DNA of 64,000 nt, from NCBI GenBank assembly GCA_963707895.1, contig CAVPRS010000011.1:62001-126000 (forward strand). The letters run 5' to 3'. This document shows, piece after piece, positions 27,969 to 35,907 of the stretch (its first letter is position 1; each line of letters begins with the position of its first letter). Made by a program: the position numbers and the translations under genes. This stretch comes from Fodinibacter sp963707895 (lineage in GTDB: Bacteria > Actinomycetota > Actinomycetes > Actinomycetales > Dermatophilaceae). The notes under the pieces were generated by a model that made no database searches, had not been told where the DNA came from, and was given only the letters and a program-made list of their open reading frames with translations.

Positions 27969-29444
27969 GTGGACGTCGTGCGTGACCCGGTGCTGCCCCC
28001 GGGGCTGACCACCTCGGTCGGCGGGCCCGCCGGTCGCCGGCTGCGGCTGCCCGACCGCGGGCCGCTGGCCCGGCTCGCCCCGGTGGTGCTGCTCCTCGCG
28101 CTGCCGCTCTCGGCGGCAGCGCTGCGCCAGGCCGGGTGCCTCGCGAACGGGTGGCGCGGCCAGTTCCCGGTGTGGCGGCAGTGTGCGGCCCCCGCGGTGC
28201 AGGCGCTCCCGACGGCCGATCTCCCGAGCGGGTTGGCGGCCTACCTCGGCGGTGGGCTGCGGGTCGCCGAGCCGGTGCTGTCGGCGGTGGCCACCACCGT
28301 GCTGACGGCCATCGCGCCGGGCGTCGGGTCGGCCCAGCAGCGCTGGTTCCTCGCGCTCTGGGTGCTCGTGTCGGCCGCCGTGCTCGCGGGCCTGGTCGTC
28401 GCGGTGGGCACCGTGCGCCGGCACCCGGATGCCGACCCGGTCGCCCTCGCGCTGTCCCCGGTGCTCGCCCTCACGCTGTACCGCTCGACCGACCTGCTGC
28501 CCCTGGCGCTGGCCGTCGTGGCGGTGTGGGCGTGGAGCCGCGACCGCACCCGCCTGGCGGGCGTGCTCGGTGGGCTCGCGCTGCTCGCCGGACCGCTGTC
28601 GGCCGTCGTGCTGCTGGCCATGGTGCTGCTGCCGGGCCGCGATGGCGCCGACGCACGGCGCAGACTGCTGGTCACCACCGCCGTGACCGTCGCGGTGGTC
28701 GCGGTGCCGGTGGCCCTGGTCGACGCGGGCGCCCTCACGGCCTCCTTCAGCGCGTGGCGCCGGGCCGGCGCCGGGCCGGGCTCGGCCTGGTACCTGTTCA
28801 CCATGGCCGGCTTCCCCATCGGGAAGGGCCACGTGGCCGCCATCGCCGGGCTCGGACTGCTGCTCAGCGCCGCCCTCGTCGTGCTGATGGCCCGCGCCCG
28901 GCCGCGCCCTCCCGTGGGGTCCGTGGCCCTGGTCGGGCTGTGCGCGGCCCTCGCGACCGCTGCGTCCTTCCAGCCGTGGGCCGCGCTGTGGCTGGTCCCG
29001 TTCGTGGCGCTGGCCGGCATCCGGTGGCGTGACCACCTGCTCTGGGCGGGGGCCGAGGCGGTGCACGGCGTCGCGATGTACGGCTACCTCATCTACCTCA
29101 CCGACCCCTCGCACGGTCTGCCGCCCGGCTGGTACTCCGCGGCCCTGCTGCTGCGGCTGCTCGCGGTCGCGTGGATCGCCCGTCAGGCCTGGGTGGGCGC
29201 GAGTTGGGGGGATGCCGGCGTCGGCCGGTACCCTGTGGAGGTTGCCCTCAGTGCGCCCTGTGGAAAACCCCACGGGCGGTGTCGGCAGCAATGCATACCC
29301 TCCTGTCACGGAGAGACCGTGACCGCCACAGACCAAAGGAGGCGGGTTAACGCATGCGTCAGTACGAACTCATGGTCATCCTCGACCCGGAGCTCGACGA
29401 CCGGACGGTTCAGCCGTCGCTGGAGCGGTTCCTCAAGGTCGTGA
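27969..29444 (+). CDS. Polytopic membrane protein, GT87/DUF2029-like; 3' end uncertain
   Basis: About ten to twelve hydrophobic helices are visible from residue ~38 to ~405, with short charged loops such as YRSTDLLPLALAVVAVWAWSR. This fits the GT87 (PimE-like) mannosyltransferase family. It holds the position of Rv0051 between ponA and rpsF. Such proteins use polyprenyl-phosphate-mannose to add mannose outside the membrane. The frame stays open to 29444, 91 bases into rpsF. The last ~75 codons lose the protein-like pattern right after a run of six G at 29206-29211. If one G is extra, the product instead ends at 29322. Start GTG 27969 is chosen from the leaderless promoter. Confidence 0.7.
   Translation: MDVVRDPVLPPGLTTSVGGPAGRRLRLPDRGPLARLAPVVLLLALPLSAAALRQAGCLANGWRGQFPVWRQCAAPAVQALPTADLPSGLAAYLGGGLRVAEPVLSAVATTVLTAIAPGVGSAQQRWFLALWVLVSAAVLAGLVVAVGTVRRHPDADPVALALSPVLALTLYRSTDLLPLALAVVAVWAWSRDRTRLAGVLGGLALLAGPLSAVVLLAMVLLPGRDGADARRRLLVTTAVTVAVVAVPVALVDAGALTASFSAWRRAGAGPGSAWYLFTMAGFPIGKGHVAAIAGLGLLLSAALVVLMARARPRPPVGSVALVGLCAALATAASFQPWAALWLVPFVALAGIRWRDHLLWAGAEAVHGVAMYGYLIYLTDPSHGLPPGWYSAALLLRLLAVAWIARQAWVGASWGDAGVGRYPVEVALSAPCGKPHGRCRQQCIPSCHGETVTATDQRRRVNACVSTNSWSSSTRSSTTGRFSRRWSGSSRS
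29204..29234 (+). promoter_or_regulatory. Weak candidate promoter for the rpsF operon
   Basis: TTGGGG (29204-29209) and TACCCT (29229-29234) are 19 bases apart, longer than ideal. It would give a leader of roughly 110 bases before rpsF, long enough for the bS6-bS18 autoregulation known in other bacteria. I could not establish a specific fold. Confidence 0.25.
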
Positions 29445-29641
29445 CCACCGATGGTGGGTCCGTCGACAACGTCGACATCTGGGGCCGCCGTCGTCTTGCT
29501 TACGAGATCAAGAAGAAGTCCGAGGGCATCTACGCCGTCGTCAACTTCACCTCCGAGCCGGCCACGGCCAAGGAGCTGGACCGCCAGCTCGGCCTGAACG
29601 AGTCGGTCATGCGGACCAAGCTCATGCGCCCCGGCGCCTGA
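29354..29641 (+). CDS. rpsF: Ribosomal protein bS6
   Basis: A 95-residue bS6 with MRQYELMVILDPELDDRTV, WGRRRLAYEIKKKSEG and a C-terminal LGLNESVMRTKLMRP segment. It binds the central domain of 16S rRNA with bS18 on the small-subunit platform. A strong AAAGGAGG lies 11 bases before the ATG. It is the first gene of the rpsF-ssb-rpsR-rplI operon, the standard actinobacterial order. Length and sequence are normal. Confidence 0.97.
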   Translation: MRQYELMVILDPELDDRTVQPSLERFLKVVTTDGGSVDNVDIWGRRRLAYEIKKKSEGIYAVVNFTSEPATAKELDRQLGLNESVMRTKLMRPGA

Positions 29642-29697
29642 GTCCAGTCCTGCACCGCACACCGTCGGCACGAGAAGCAGAAGGAGCCATCTGACCC

Positions 29698-30273
29698 ATG
29701 GCAGGCGAGACCACCATCACGATCGTCGGCAACCTGACCGCCGATCCCGAGCTCCGGTTCACCCCCTCGGGGGCCGCCGTCGCGAACTTCACCGTGGCGT
29801 CCACGCCGCGCACGTTCGACCGGCAGTCCAACGAGTGGAAGGACGGGGAGACCCTCTTCATGCGCTGCTCCATCTGGCGTGACGCGGCCGAGAACATCGC
29901 CGAGTCGCTCCACCGGGGCACGCGGGTGATCGCGACGGGCCGGCTGAAGTCGCGCTCGTACGACACCAAGGAGGGCGAGAAGCGCACCGTCATCGAGCTC
30001 GACGTCGACGAGGTCGGTCCTTCGCTGCGCTACGCGTCCGCGAAGGTCACCAAGGCCGAGCGCGGCAGCGGTTCCGGTGGTGGCTTCGGTGGCCAGGGTG
30101 GTGGCCAGCAGGCCGCCGACCCGTGGGCCACCGGTGGCTCCGCGCCGGCCCCCCAGCAGGGTGGACAGGGTTCGTGGGGTGGCCAGCAGGCCCCCCAGCA
30201 GCCCGCCCAGCCGCAGGGTGGCCAGCAGGGTGGCTGGGGCCAGGCCCCCAGCTACGACGAGCCCCCCTTCTGA
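29698..30273 (+). CDS. ssb: Single-stranded DNA-binding protein
   Basis: The 191-residue protein has an N-terminal OB fold (TTITIVGNLTADPELRFTPS, LFMRCSIWRDAAENIAESL and VIATGRLKSRSYD, ~1-110). A Gly/Gln/Pro-rich flexible tail follows and ends in the acidic tip YDEPPF, which recruits repair and replication partners. It coats single-stranded DNA. The gene sits between rpsF and rpsR as in most actinobacteria, and the ribosome site AAGGAG lies 14 bases before the ATG. Confidence 0.97.
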   Translation: MAGETTITIVGNLTADPELRFTPSGAAVANFTVASTPRTFDRQSNEWKDGETLFMRCSIWRDAAENIAESLHRGTRVIATGRLKSRSYDTKEGEKRTVIELDVDEVGPSLRYASAKVTKAERGSGSGGGFGGQGGGQQAADPWATGGSAPAPQQGGQGSWGGQQAPQQPAQPQGGQQGGWGQAPSYDEPPF

Positions 30274-30393
30274 TCCCACCGACATCGGGGGCCGCCACCA
30301 CACGGGACGCGACCCCCACACCACGAACGACACCATCCCTGGGAGACCAGGGCTCATCCGCCGGGACAGCTCCGGCAGAAGGAGAGCACCACG

Positions 30394-30630
30394 ATGGCCA
30401 AGCCCGCCATTCGCAAGCCCAAGAAGAAGGCCAACCCGCTCAAGGCGGCGAAGGTCGAGAACATCGACTACAAGGACGCCGCACTGCTGCGCAAGTTCAT
30501 CTCCGACCGCGGCAAGATCCGCGCGCGTCGGGTCACCGGTGTGACCGTGCAGGAGCAGCGCCTCATCGCCAATGCCGTCAAGAACGCGCGCGAGATGGCA
30601 CTGCTGCCGTACTCGAGCTCGTCCCGCTGA
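30394..30630 (+). CDS. rpsR: Ribosomal protein bS18, zinc-free form
   Basis: A 78-residue bS18 with IDYKDAALLRKFISDRGKI and RARRVTGVTVQEQRLIANAV. The CxxC pair expected before IDYKD is replaced by NPLKAAK, and the later Cys/His positions are Thr and Glu. This is the zinc-independent type (my reading of the residues). Carrying that form as the copy in the main rpsF operon is a trait I associate with Micrococcales, unlike the zinc form of mycobacterial rpsR1. A ribosome site GAAGGAGAG lies 10 bases upstream. Confidence 0.96.
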   Translation: MAKPAIRKPKKKANPLKAAKVENIDYKDAALLRKFISDRGKIRARRVTGVTVQEQRLIANAVKNAREMALLPYSSSSR

Positions 30631-30655
30631 CCGGTCTCGAGAAGGAGCCACAACG

Positions 30656-31102
30656 ATGAAGGTCATCCTCACCCACGAGGTCACCGGCCTCGGCACCGCC
30701 GGTGACGTCGTCGACGTCAAGGACGGCTACGCCCGCAACTTCCTCTTCCGTCGCGGTCTCGCGACGGCGTGGACCAAGGGCGGCCAGAAGCAGGTCGACG
30801 CGATCGCCAAGGGCCGTCAGGTCCGCGAGGTGAAGTCCCTCGAGGAGGCGCAGTCCATCAAGGGCAACCTCGAGTCCAAGGCCGTCACGGTCACCGCGCA
30901 CGCCGGCACGGGCGGCCGCCTCTTCGGCGCCGTCTCCACCGCCGACATCGCCGACGCCGTCAAGGCCGCTGGTGGTCCGTCGCTCGACAAGCGCAAGATC
31001 GAGGTCCCGACCCCGATCAAGACCACCGGCACGCACTCCGTGCTGGTCCGCCTCCACCCGGAGGTCCAGGCGGCCGTCGAGCTCGACGTCGTCGCCGGCT
31101 GA
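30656..31102 (+). CDS. rplI: Ribosomal protein bL9
   Basis: A 148-residue bL9 with the N-terminal RNA-binding domain (MKVILTHEVTGLGTAGDVV, GYARNFLFRRGLA), a long central helix (EVKSLEEAQSIKGNLESKA) and a C-terminal domain with GRLFGAVSTADIADAV. It sits at the base of the L1 stalk of the large subunit. AAGGAG precedes the ATG. It is the last gene of the operon; a strong terminator follows 38 bases after its stop. In many relatives dnaB comes next, but here radA does. Confidence 0.97.
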   Translation: MKVILTHEVTGLGTAGDVVDVKDGYARNFLFRRGLATAWTKGGQKQVDAIAKGRQVREVKSLEEAQSIKGNLESKAVTVTAHAGTGGRLFGAVSTADIADAVKAAGGPSLDKRKIEVPTPIKTTGTHSVLVRLHPEVQAAVELDVVAG

Positions 31103-31140
31103 GACCAGCCACCCCTGCTGCGACCTTCGCGGCACCGCAC

Positions 31141-31173
31141 GAGGCCCCCGGACCGTCACGGTCCGGGGGCCTC
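31141..31173 (+). terminator. Terminator of the rpsF-rplI operon
   Basis: The arms GAGGCCCCCGGACCG and CGGTCCGGGGGCCTC form a perfect 15-bp stem with a 3-base loop TCA. There is no T run after it. Confidence 0.85.
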
Positions 31174-31487
31174 GTCGGCTCCCGGCACCGTCCCAAACAC
31201 GTGGTACTTCGCCCGGGTCACGTCGATCTGCTCGGCTCTGGTCCGTTCGCCTGGGTCGCGTCGATCTGCCCGGATGGCGGCGCAGTGACCACTCCAGCGC
31301 ACGCCGCCACTCCCGAGCCGCCAGGCCCGCAGCACACCACCACTCCCGCAGACCGACCCGAGGGCGCGGCATTCGAGACGCGAGCCCGATCGCCTCGGCG
31401 TGCGCTCTGCTCCGTACTTGTCGTGATCACAGCAGCTCCTGCGCGGTAGTTCGCGCTCTGTCGCTCCCTGCTGGGCTCACCTGCGGT
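31174..31487. other. Gene-free gap with a 38-base imperfect tandem repeat
   Basis: No credible gene is seen on either strand. Two 28-base copies beginning TTCGCCCGGGTCACGTCGAT (31208-31235) and TTCGCCTGGGTCGCGTCGAT (31246-31273) differ at three positions and lie 38 bases apart. The rest of the gap shows no structure I can name. Hairpin copy C closes it. Confidence 0.5.
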
Positions 31488-31535
31488 AGTTGGGTGCTCA
31501 GGTGGCTGCTCCAGCGACCACCCGAGCACCCGACT
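31488..31535. repeat. Intergenic hairpin repeat, copy C
   Basis: The arms are AGTTGGGTGCTCAGGTGG (31488-31505) and CCACCCGAGCACCCGACT (31518-31535). The two unpaired positions can form G-U pairs in RNA. The loop CTGCTCCAGCGA differs from copy A at one base. It lies about 55 bases before radA. Confidence 0.8.
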
Positions 31536-31578
31536 CGGACGCGGGGCGCGGCATCCCGGGGGTGTCGGCGCAGCCGCA

Positions 31579-31584
31579 TACCGT
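31579..31584 (+). promoter_or_regulatory. -10 box of leaderless radA
   Basis: TACCGT ends seven bases before ATG 31592 with no ribosome site between, which fits a leaderless mRNA. Confidence 0.5.
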
Positions 31585-31591
31585 AGGCCGC

Positions 31592-32992
31592 ATGGCCGGC
31601 ACCGCAGCGAGACGCACCACCCGCCCCAGTGCGGCCTTCCGCTGCTCCGAGTGCGGCTGGCAGGCCATCAAGTGGGTGGGTCGCTGCGGTGAGTGCCAGG
31701 CCTGGGGCAGCGTGTCCGAGGTCGGTGCCGTCACCGTGCGCACCACCGCGGCGAGCGCGGTCGAGCGGCCCGCCGTCCCGATCGGCGAGGTCGACGCCCG
31801 GCGGGCCGTCGCCCGCTCCACCGGCGTGCCCGAGTTCGACCGGGTGCTCGGGGGCGGTATCGTCCCCGGCGCCGTGGTGCTCGTCGCCGGCGAGCCCGGC
31901 ATCGGCAAGTCCACCCTCCTGCTCGACGTCGCGGCCCGGGCGGCGCGCTCGGGCGAGCACGGCGAGCGCCGGGTGCTCTACGTCAGCGGTGAGGAGTCCG
32001 CCGCCCAGGTGCGCACCCGCGCCGAGCGCATCGAGGCGATGGCCCGCACGCTCTACCTCGCCAGCGAGACCGACCTCGCTACCGTGCTCGGCCAGATCGA
32101 CGCGCTCGAGCCCGAGCTCGTCGTCGTCGACTCGGTGCAGACGATCAGCAGCGCCGAGGTCGAGGGCTCGGCCGGCAACGTCACCCAGGTGCGCGAGGTC
32201 GCCGCCTCGCTGATCCAGGTGGCCAAGGCGCGCGGCATCGCCGTGCTGCTCGTCGGCCACGTCACCAAGGACGGCTCGATCGCCGGCCCGCGGGTGCTCG
32301 AGCACCTGGTCGACGTCGTGGTGCAGTTCGAGGGCGAGCGGCACTCGAGGCTGCGGCTCGTGCGCGCGGTCAAGAACCGCTACGGCCCCACCGACGAGGT
32401 CGGCTGCTTCGACCTGTCCGACATCGGCATCGTGGGGCTCGCCGACCCCAGCGGTCTCTTCCTGTCCGGCCGCACCACGGCGGTGGCCGGCACCTGCGTC
32501 ACCGTCACCCTCGAGGGGCGACGGCCGCTCGTCACCGAGGTGCAGGCCCTGGTCACCAAGTCGTCGCTGGCCACCCCGCGCCGGGCGACCTCGGGGCTCG
32601 ACTCGGCGCGGGTCAACATGATCCTGGCGGTGCTCGACAAGCGGGCCAACGCCCCCATCGGTGGCAGCGACGCCTACCTGTCCACGGTCGGCGGGGTGCG
32701 GCTCACCGAGCCGGCCGCCGACCTCGCGATCAGCCTGGCGCTCGCCGGGGCCATCACCGAGCGGCCCCTCCCGCACGGCACGATCGCGTTCGGCGAGGTG
32801 GGGCTGGCCGGCGAGATCCGCCCGGTCACCGGGGCGCACCGTCGCCTGGCCGAGGCGCACCGGCTCGGCTTCACCCGGGCCGTGGTGCCGCCGGGGGTCG
32901 TCGGCGGGGGCCCGGTGCCCGACGGTCTGCGGGTCGTCGAGGCCGCCACGGTGGCCGATGCCGTCAGCCGTGGGCTGCTCCAGAACACCTGA
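31592..32992 (+). CDS. radA: DNA repair protein RadA
   Basis: A 466-residue RecA-like ATPase with the N-terminal four-cysteine zinc finger (CSECGWQAIKWVGRCGEC). It has Walker A GEPGIGKSTLLLD, the RadA motif KNRYG (usually KNRFG), and a C-terminal Lon-protease-like domain (YLSTVGGVRL, LPHGTIAFGEVGLAGEIRP) without an active protease dyad. It drives branch migration during recombination. The pairing with disA downstream is the standard actinobacterial and firmicute arrangement. ATG 31592 has a -10 box just before it and no Shine-Dalgarno sequence. Confidence 0.96.
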   Translation: MAGTAARRTTRPSAAFRCSECGWQAIKWVGRCGECQAWGSVSEVGAVTVRTTAASAVERPAVPIGEVDARRAVARSTGVPEFDRVLGGGIVPGAVVLVAGEPGIGKSTLLLDVAARAARSGEHGERRVLYVSGEESAAQVRTRAERIEAMARTLYLASETDLATVLGQIDALEPELVVVDSVQTISSAEVEGSAGNVTQVREVAASLIQVAKARGIAVLLVGHVTKDGSIAGPRVLEHLVDVVVQFEGERHSRLRLVRAVKNRYGPTDEVGCFDLSDIGIVGLADPSGLFLSGRTTAVAGTCVTVTLEGRRPLVTEVQALVTKSSLATPRRATSGLDSARVNMILAVLDKRANAPIGGSDAYLSTVGGVRLTEPAADLAISLALAGAITERPLPHGTIAFGEVGLAGEIRPVTGAHRRLAEAHRLGFTRAVVPPGVVGGGPVPDGLRVVEAATVADAVSRGLLQNT

Positions 32993-33029
32993 ACCGAACG
33001 GCCGGCGCTTGCCACCCGGTCGGCCGGGG

Positions 33030-33056
33030 TATCGGGGGCGTGCGCCCCGATAGGAT
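33030..33056 (+). promoter_or_regulatory. Palindrome overlapping the disA -10 box
   Basis: TATCGGGG (33030-33037) and CCCCGATA (33045-33052) form an 8-bp inverted repeat with a 7-base loop. The right arm overlaps the -10 hexamer TAGGAT (33051-33056), about 58 bases before disA. It may be the radA terminator, an operator, or both. Confidence 0.5.
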
Positions 33057-33113
33057 GCGCACACTGGCCGTGGACCACCCGGCCCGGGGACCGAACCAGG
33101 ACGGAGGCCACGC

Positions 33114-34196
33114 GTGCCCGCCCAGCAGAACGACGACGAGCTCCTGCGCGCCACGCTGGCCGCCGTCGCACCGGGCACCGAGCTGCGCGACGGCCTCGAG
33201 CGCATCCTGCGTGGCCGCACCGGCGCCCTCATCGTGCTCGGCAACGACAAGGTGGTCGAGACCGTCTCCACCGGCGGCTTCCCGCTCGACATCGAGTTCT
33301 CGGCGACCCGGCTGCGCGAGCTGGCGAAGATGGACGGCGGCATCGTGTGCGACCGCGAGGTCACCCGCATCCTGCGCGCCGCCACCCAGCTCGTGCCCGA
33401 CCCGCGCATCGAGACCAGCGAGTCCGGCACGCGGCACCGCACCGCCGAGCGGGTGGCGAAGCAGACCGGCTTCCCGGTCATCTCGGTGAGCCAGTCGATG
33501 CGGATCATCGCGCTCTACATCGCCGGGCGGCGGGTCGTGCTCGAGGACTCCAGCGCCATCCTGTCGCGCGCCAACCAGGCGCTGCAGACCCTGGAGCGCT
33601 ACAAGTCGCGCCTCGACGAGGTCACCGGCACGCTCTCCGCGCTCGAGATCGAGGACCTCGTCACCGTCCGTGACGTCGCCAACGTGCTCCAGCGGCTCGA
33701 GATGGTGCGTCGGATCAAGGACGAGATCGCCGAGTACGTCGTGCAGCTCGGCACCGACGGCCGCCTGCTCAGCCTCCAGCTCGAGGAGCTCACCGGCGGC
33801 CTCTCCGACGACCTGGGCCTCGTCATCCGCGACTACCTGCCCGAGGCCAAGGCCGGCTACACGCTCGAGGAGGCCATCGCCAACCTCGAGGACATCGACT
33901 CCACCGAGCTGCTCGACCCGGCCGCGGGCGCCCGAGCGGTGGGCTTCACCATCGTCGGCGACTCGCTCGACTCGTCGGTGAGCCCGCTCGGTCACCGCCT
34001 GCTCTCGAAGGTGCCGCGCCTGCCCGGCGCCATCGTCGACCGCCTCGTGGGCCACTTCGGCAGCCTCCAGAAGCTGCTCGCCGCCAACATCGACGACCTG
34101 ATGGACGTCGACGGCGTCGGCGAGGGCCGGGCCCGGCTCGTGCGCGAGGGCCTGTCGCGCCTGGCCGAGTCCAGCATCCTCGAGCGCTACGTCTGA
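33114..34196 (+). CDS. disA: DNA-integrity scanning diadenylate cyclase DisA
   Basis: A 360-residue protein that makes cyclic di-AMP from two ATP and scans DNA for branched structures. The N-terminal DAC domain has MDGGIVCD in the place of the usual DGA motif (one Ala to Gly change) and an intact GTRHRTAERVAKQTGFP. A central helical spine and a C-terminal helix-hairpin-helix domain (LPGAIVDRLVGHFGSLQKLL, DVDGVGEGRARLV) bind DNA. GTG 33114 is used, with GGAGGCCACGC before it. The radA-disA-mutY order matches a genome-integrity cluster. Confidence 0.95.
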   Translation: MPAQQNDDELLRATLAAVAPGTELRDGLERILRGRTGALIVLGNDKVVETVSTGGFPLDIEFSATRLRELAKMDGGIVCDREVTRILRAATQLVPDPRIETSESGTRHRTAERVAKQTGFPVISVSQSMRIIALYIAGRRVVLEDSSAILSRANQALQTLERYKSRLDEVTGTLSALEIEDLVTVRDVANVLQRLEMVRRIKDEIAEYVVQLGTDGRLLSLQLEELTGGLSDDLGLVIRDYLPEAKAGYTLEEAIANLEDIDSTELLDPAAGARAVGFTIVGDSLDSSVSPLGHRLLSKVPRLPGAIVDRLVGHFGSLQKLLAANIDDLMDVDGVGEGRARLVREGLSRLAESSILERYV

Positions 34197-34207
34197 CCCG
34201 CGCCGCC

Positions 34208-35113
34208 GTGCCCGCCCGGCGCCGCGTCCCCGCGGCCCCCAGCGACGCCCTCCTCCGCGAGCGCGTGCTCGACTGGTATGCCGGTGCCGCCCGCCCGCTG
34301 CCGTGGCGCGACCCGTCGTGCTCCCCGTGGGGGGTTCTGGTCTCCGAGGTCATGTCGCACCAGACGCCGGTCGCCCGGGTCGAGCCGGTGTGGCGCGAGT
34401 GGCTCGAGCGGTGGCCCACCCCGGCGGATCTCGCCGCCGAGTCGCCCGGCGAGGTGGTGCGCGCCTGGGGACGGCTCGGCTACCCCAGGCGGGCGCTGCG
34501 GCTGCGCGAGGCGGCTGTCGCGATCGTCGAGCGCCACGGTGGGGCGGTGCCGGAGGACGAGGACGCCCTGCGTGCCCTGCCGGGCGTCGGTGCCTACACG
34601 GCGGCCGCGGTCTCGGCGTTCGCCTTCGGCCGGCGCACGACGGTGGTCGACACCAACGTGCGCCGGGTCCTCGCCCGAGCGGTCGAGGGCAAGGCCTTCG
34701 CGTCCCCGGCCCTGACGGTCGCGGAGTCCGCCCTCGCGGCGTCCCTCGTGCCGCTGGACCCCGCCACCTCCGCCACGTGGAACGTCGCCGTCATGGAGCT
34801 CGGCGCCCTCGTGTGCCAGGCCAGGACCCCGCAGTGCGAGCAGTGCCCGGTGCTCGACCTGTGCGCCTGGGTGGCCGCCGGGCGCCCGGCGCACGACGGC
34901 CCACCCCGTCGCGGCCAGGCGTGGCACGGCACCGACCGCCAGGTGCGCGGGGCCGTGCTCCAGCTGCTGCGCGACAGCCCCGGCCCGCTGCCCCGGGCCA
35001 CGCTCGAGGCGGCCGGGCCGGATGCCGGGCAGGTCGACCGCTGCATCGCCTCCCTCGTCGAGGACGGCCTGCTCGAGCCCACCGGGCCGGGCAGGTACCG
35101 CCTCCCGAGATGA
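34208..35113 (+). CDS. mutY: Adenine DNA glycosylase MutY
   Basis: A 301-residue base-excision enzyme that removes A opposite 8-oxoG. The catalytic Glu lies in SEVMSHQTPVARV. The helix-hairpin-helix is LPGVGAYTAAAVSAFAFG with the Asp in VVDTNVRRVLAR, and the iron-sulphur cluster ligands are C-x6-C-x2-C-x5-C in CQARTPQCEQCPVLDLC. The C-terminal NUDIX-like 8-oxoG recognition domain of longer MutY proteins is replaced by a short winged-helix-like segment (QVRGAVLQLLRDSPG), as in other short actinobacterial MutY. GTG 34208 starts 11 bases after disA, so the genes are probably co-transcribed. Confidence 0.95.
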   Translation: MPARRRVPAAPSDALLRERVLDWYAGAARPLPWRDPSCSPWGVLVSEVMSHQTPVARVEPVWREWLERWPTPADLAAESPGEVVRAWGRLGYPRRALRLREAAVAIVERHGGAVPEDEDALRALPGVGAYTAAAVSAFAFGRRTTVVDTNVRRVLARAVEGKAFASPALTVAESALAASLVPLDPATSATWNVAVMELGALVCQARTPQCEQCPVLDLCAWVAAGRPAHDGPPRRGQAWHGTDRQVRGAVLQLLRDSPGPLPRATLEAAGPDAGQVDRCIASLVEDGLLEPTGPGRYRLPR

Positions 35114-35179
35114 GGGGTGCGCCGCCCGGTGAGTGGAAGGCGGTTGGGCACGGCGCCGGGAGCCGTCACACTTGGGTGC

Positions 35180-35791
35180 ATGACCACCACGGACACCCCG
35201 ACCGCGGGGACCGCACCCGTCGCGACGCACCGCACGCCCGAGGAGCTCGAGGCCTTCCTGCCGCAGCTGCTCGCCGCACCGCGGGACGCCGGGACCCTCG
35301 AGCTCGTCGTGCGCCGGCCCGGGCATGGCGAGCGCGAGGTGCTGGACGAGGGCGAGCTCGACCAGAGCGTCGGGCTGGTCGGCGACTCGTGGGTGCAGCG
35401 TGGCAGCAGCAAGACCCCCGACGGTGGGCCGCACCCCGAGATGCAGCTCAACGTCATGAGCGCGCGGATGGTGTCCTTCCTCGCCGGGGACCCCGAGCGG
35501 CGGCCCCTCGCGGGCGACCAGCTCTACCTCGACCTCGACCTGTCGCACGACAACCTGCCGGTGGGCACCCGCCTCACCATCGGCGACCCGGCCGTGCGTG
35601 GGGCGGTCATCGAGGTGACCGAACCGCCGCACACCGGCTGCGCCAAGTTCGTCGAGCGGTTCGGTACCGAGGCGATGCGCTTCGTCAACGGCCGCGTCGG
35701 CCGGCCGATGCGGCTGCGCGGGCTCAACGCCCGGGTCGTCGAGCCGGGCCGGGTGCGTCCCGGCGACCGGGTCATGGTCAGCCGGCCCTGA
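35180..35791 (+). CDS. MOSC-domain protein
   Basis: The 203-residue protein has a MOSC domain with the conserved cysteine in HTGCAKFVERFG and the paired segments LPVGTRLTIGDPAVRGAVIEV and GLNARVVEPGRVRPGD. MOSC domains carry sulphur or act on hydroxylated substrates in molybdenum-cofactor-linked reactions. The substrate here is unknown. ATG 35180 is chosen because a CACACT -10-like box ends seven bases upstream, suggesting a leaderless mRNA. It is followed by a clear terminator. Confidence 0.85.
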   Translation: MTTTDTPTAGTAPVATHRTPEELEAFLPQLLAAPRDAGTLELVVRRPGHGEREVLDEGELDQSVGLVGDSWVQRGSSKTPDGGPHPEMQLNVMSARMVSFLAGDPERRPLAGDQLYLDLDLSHDNLPVGTRLTIGDPAVRGAVIEVTEPPHTGCAKFVERFGTEAMRFVNGRVGRPMRLRGLNARVVEPGRVRPGDRVMVSRP

Positions 35792-35802
35792 TCCGAGGGC
35801 CG

Positions 35803-35826
35803 CGGGTTGCGAGATCCCGCAACCCG
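35803..35826 (+). terminator. Terminator after the MOSC gene
   Basis: CGGGTTGCG and CGCAACCCG form a perfect 9-bp stem around AGATCC, 12 bases after the stop. Confidence 0.7.
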
Positions 35827-35880
35827 GCCGCGACCCGAGCGGCAGACGAGACGCGACCGCGCGGCATACAGTGCCTGCGG

Positions 35881-35907
35881 GTGAGCCACGAACGGTGGTG
35901 GCGGTGA
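35881..35907 (+). CDS. Candidate 8-residue leader peptide VSHERWWR
   Basis: A TACAGT -10 box (35867-35872) ends eight bases before GTG 35881. The short frame encodes VSHERWWR and stops at 35905-35907, overlapping the GTG of the peptidase gene as GTGA. A leaderless mRNA would thus start with this peptide. Its two adjacent Trp and closing Arg invite an attenuation-type role, but there is no proof of translation. Confidence 0.35.
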   Translation: MSHERWWR

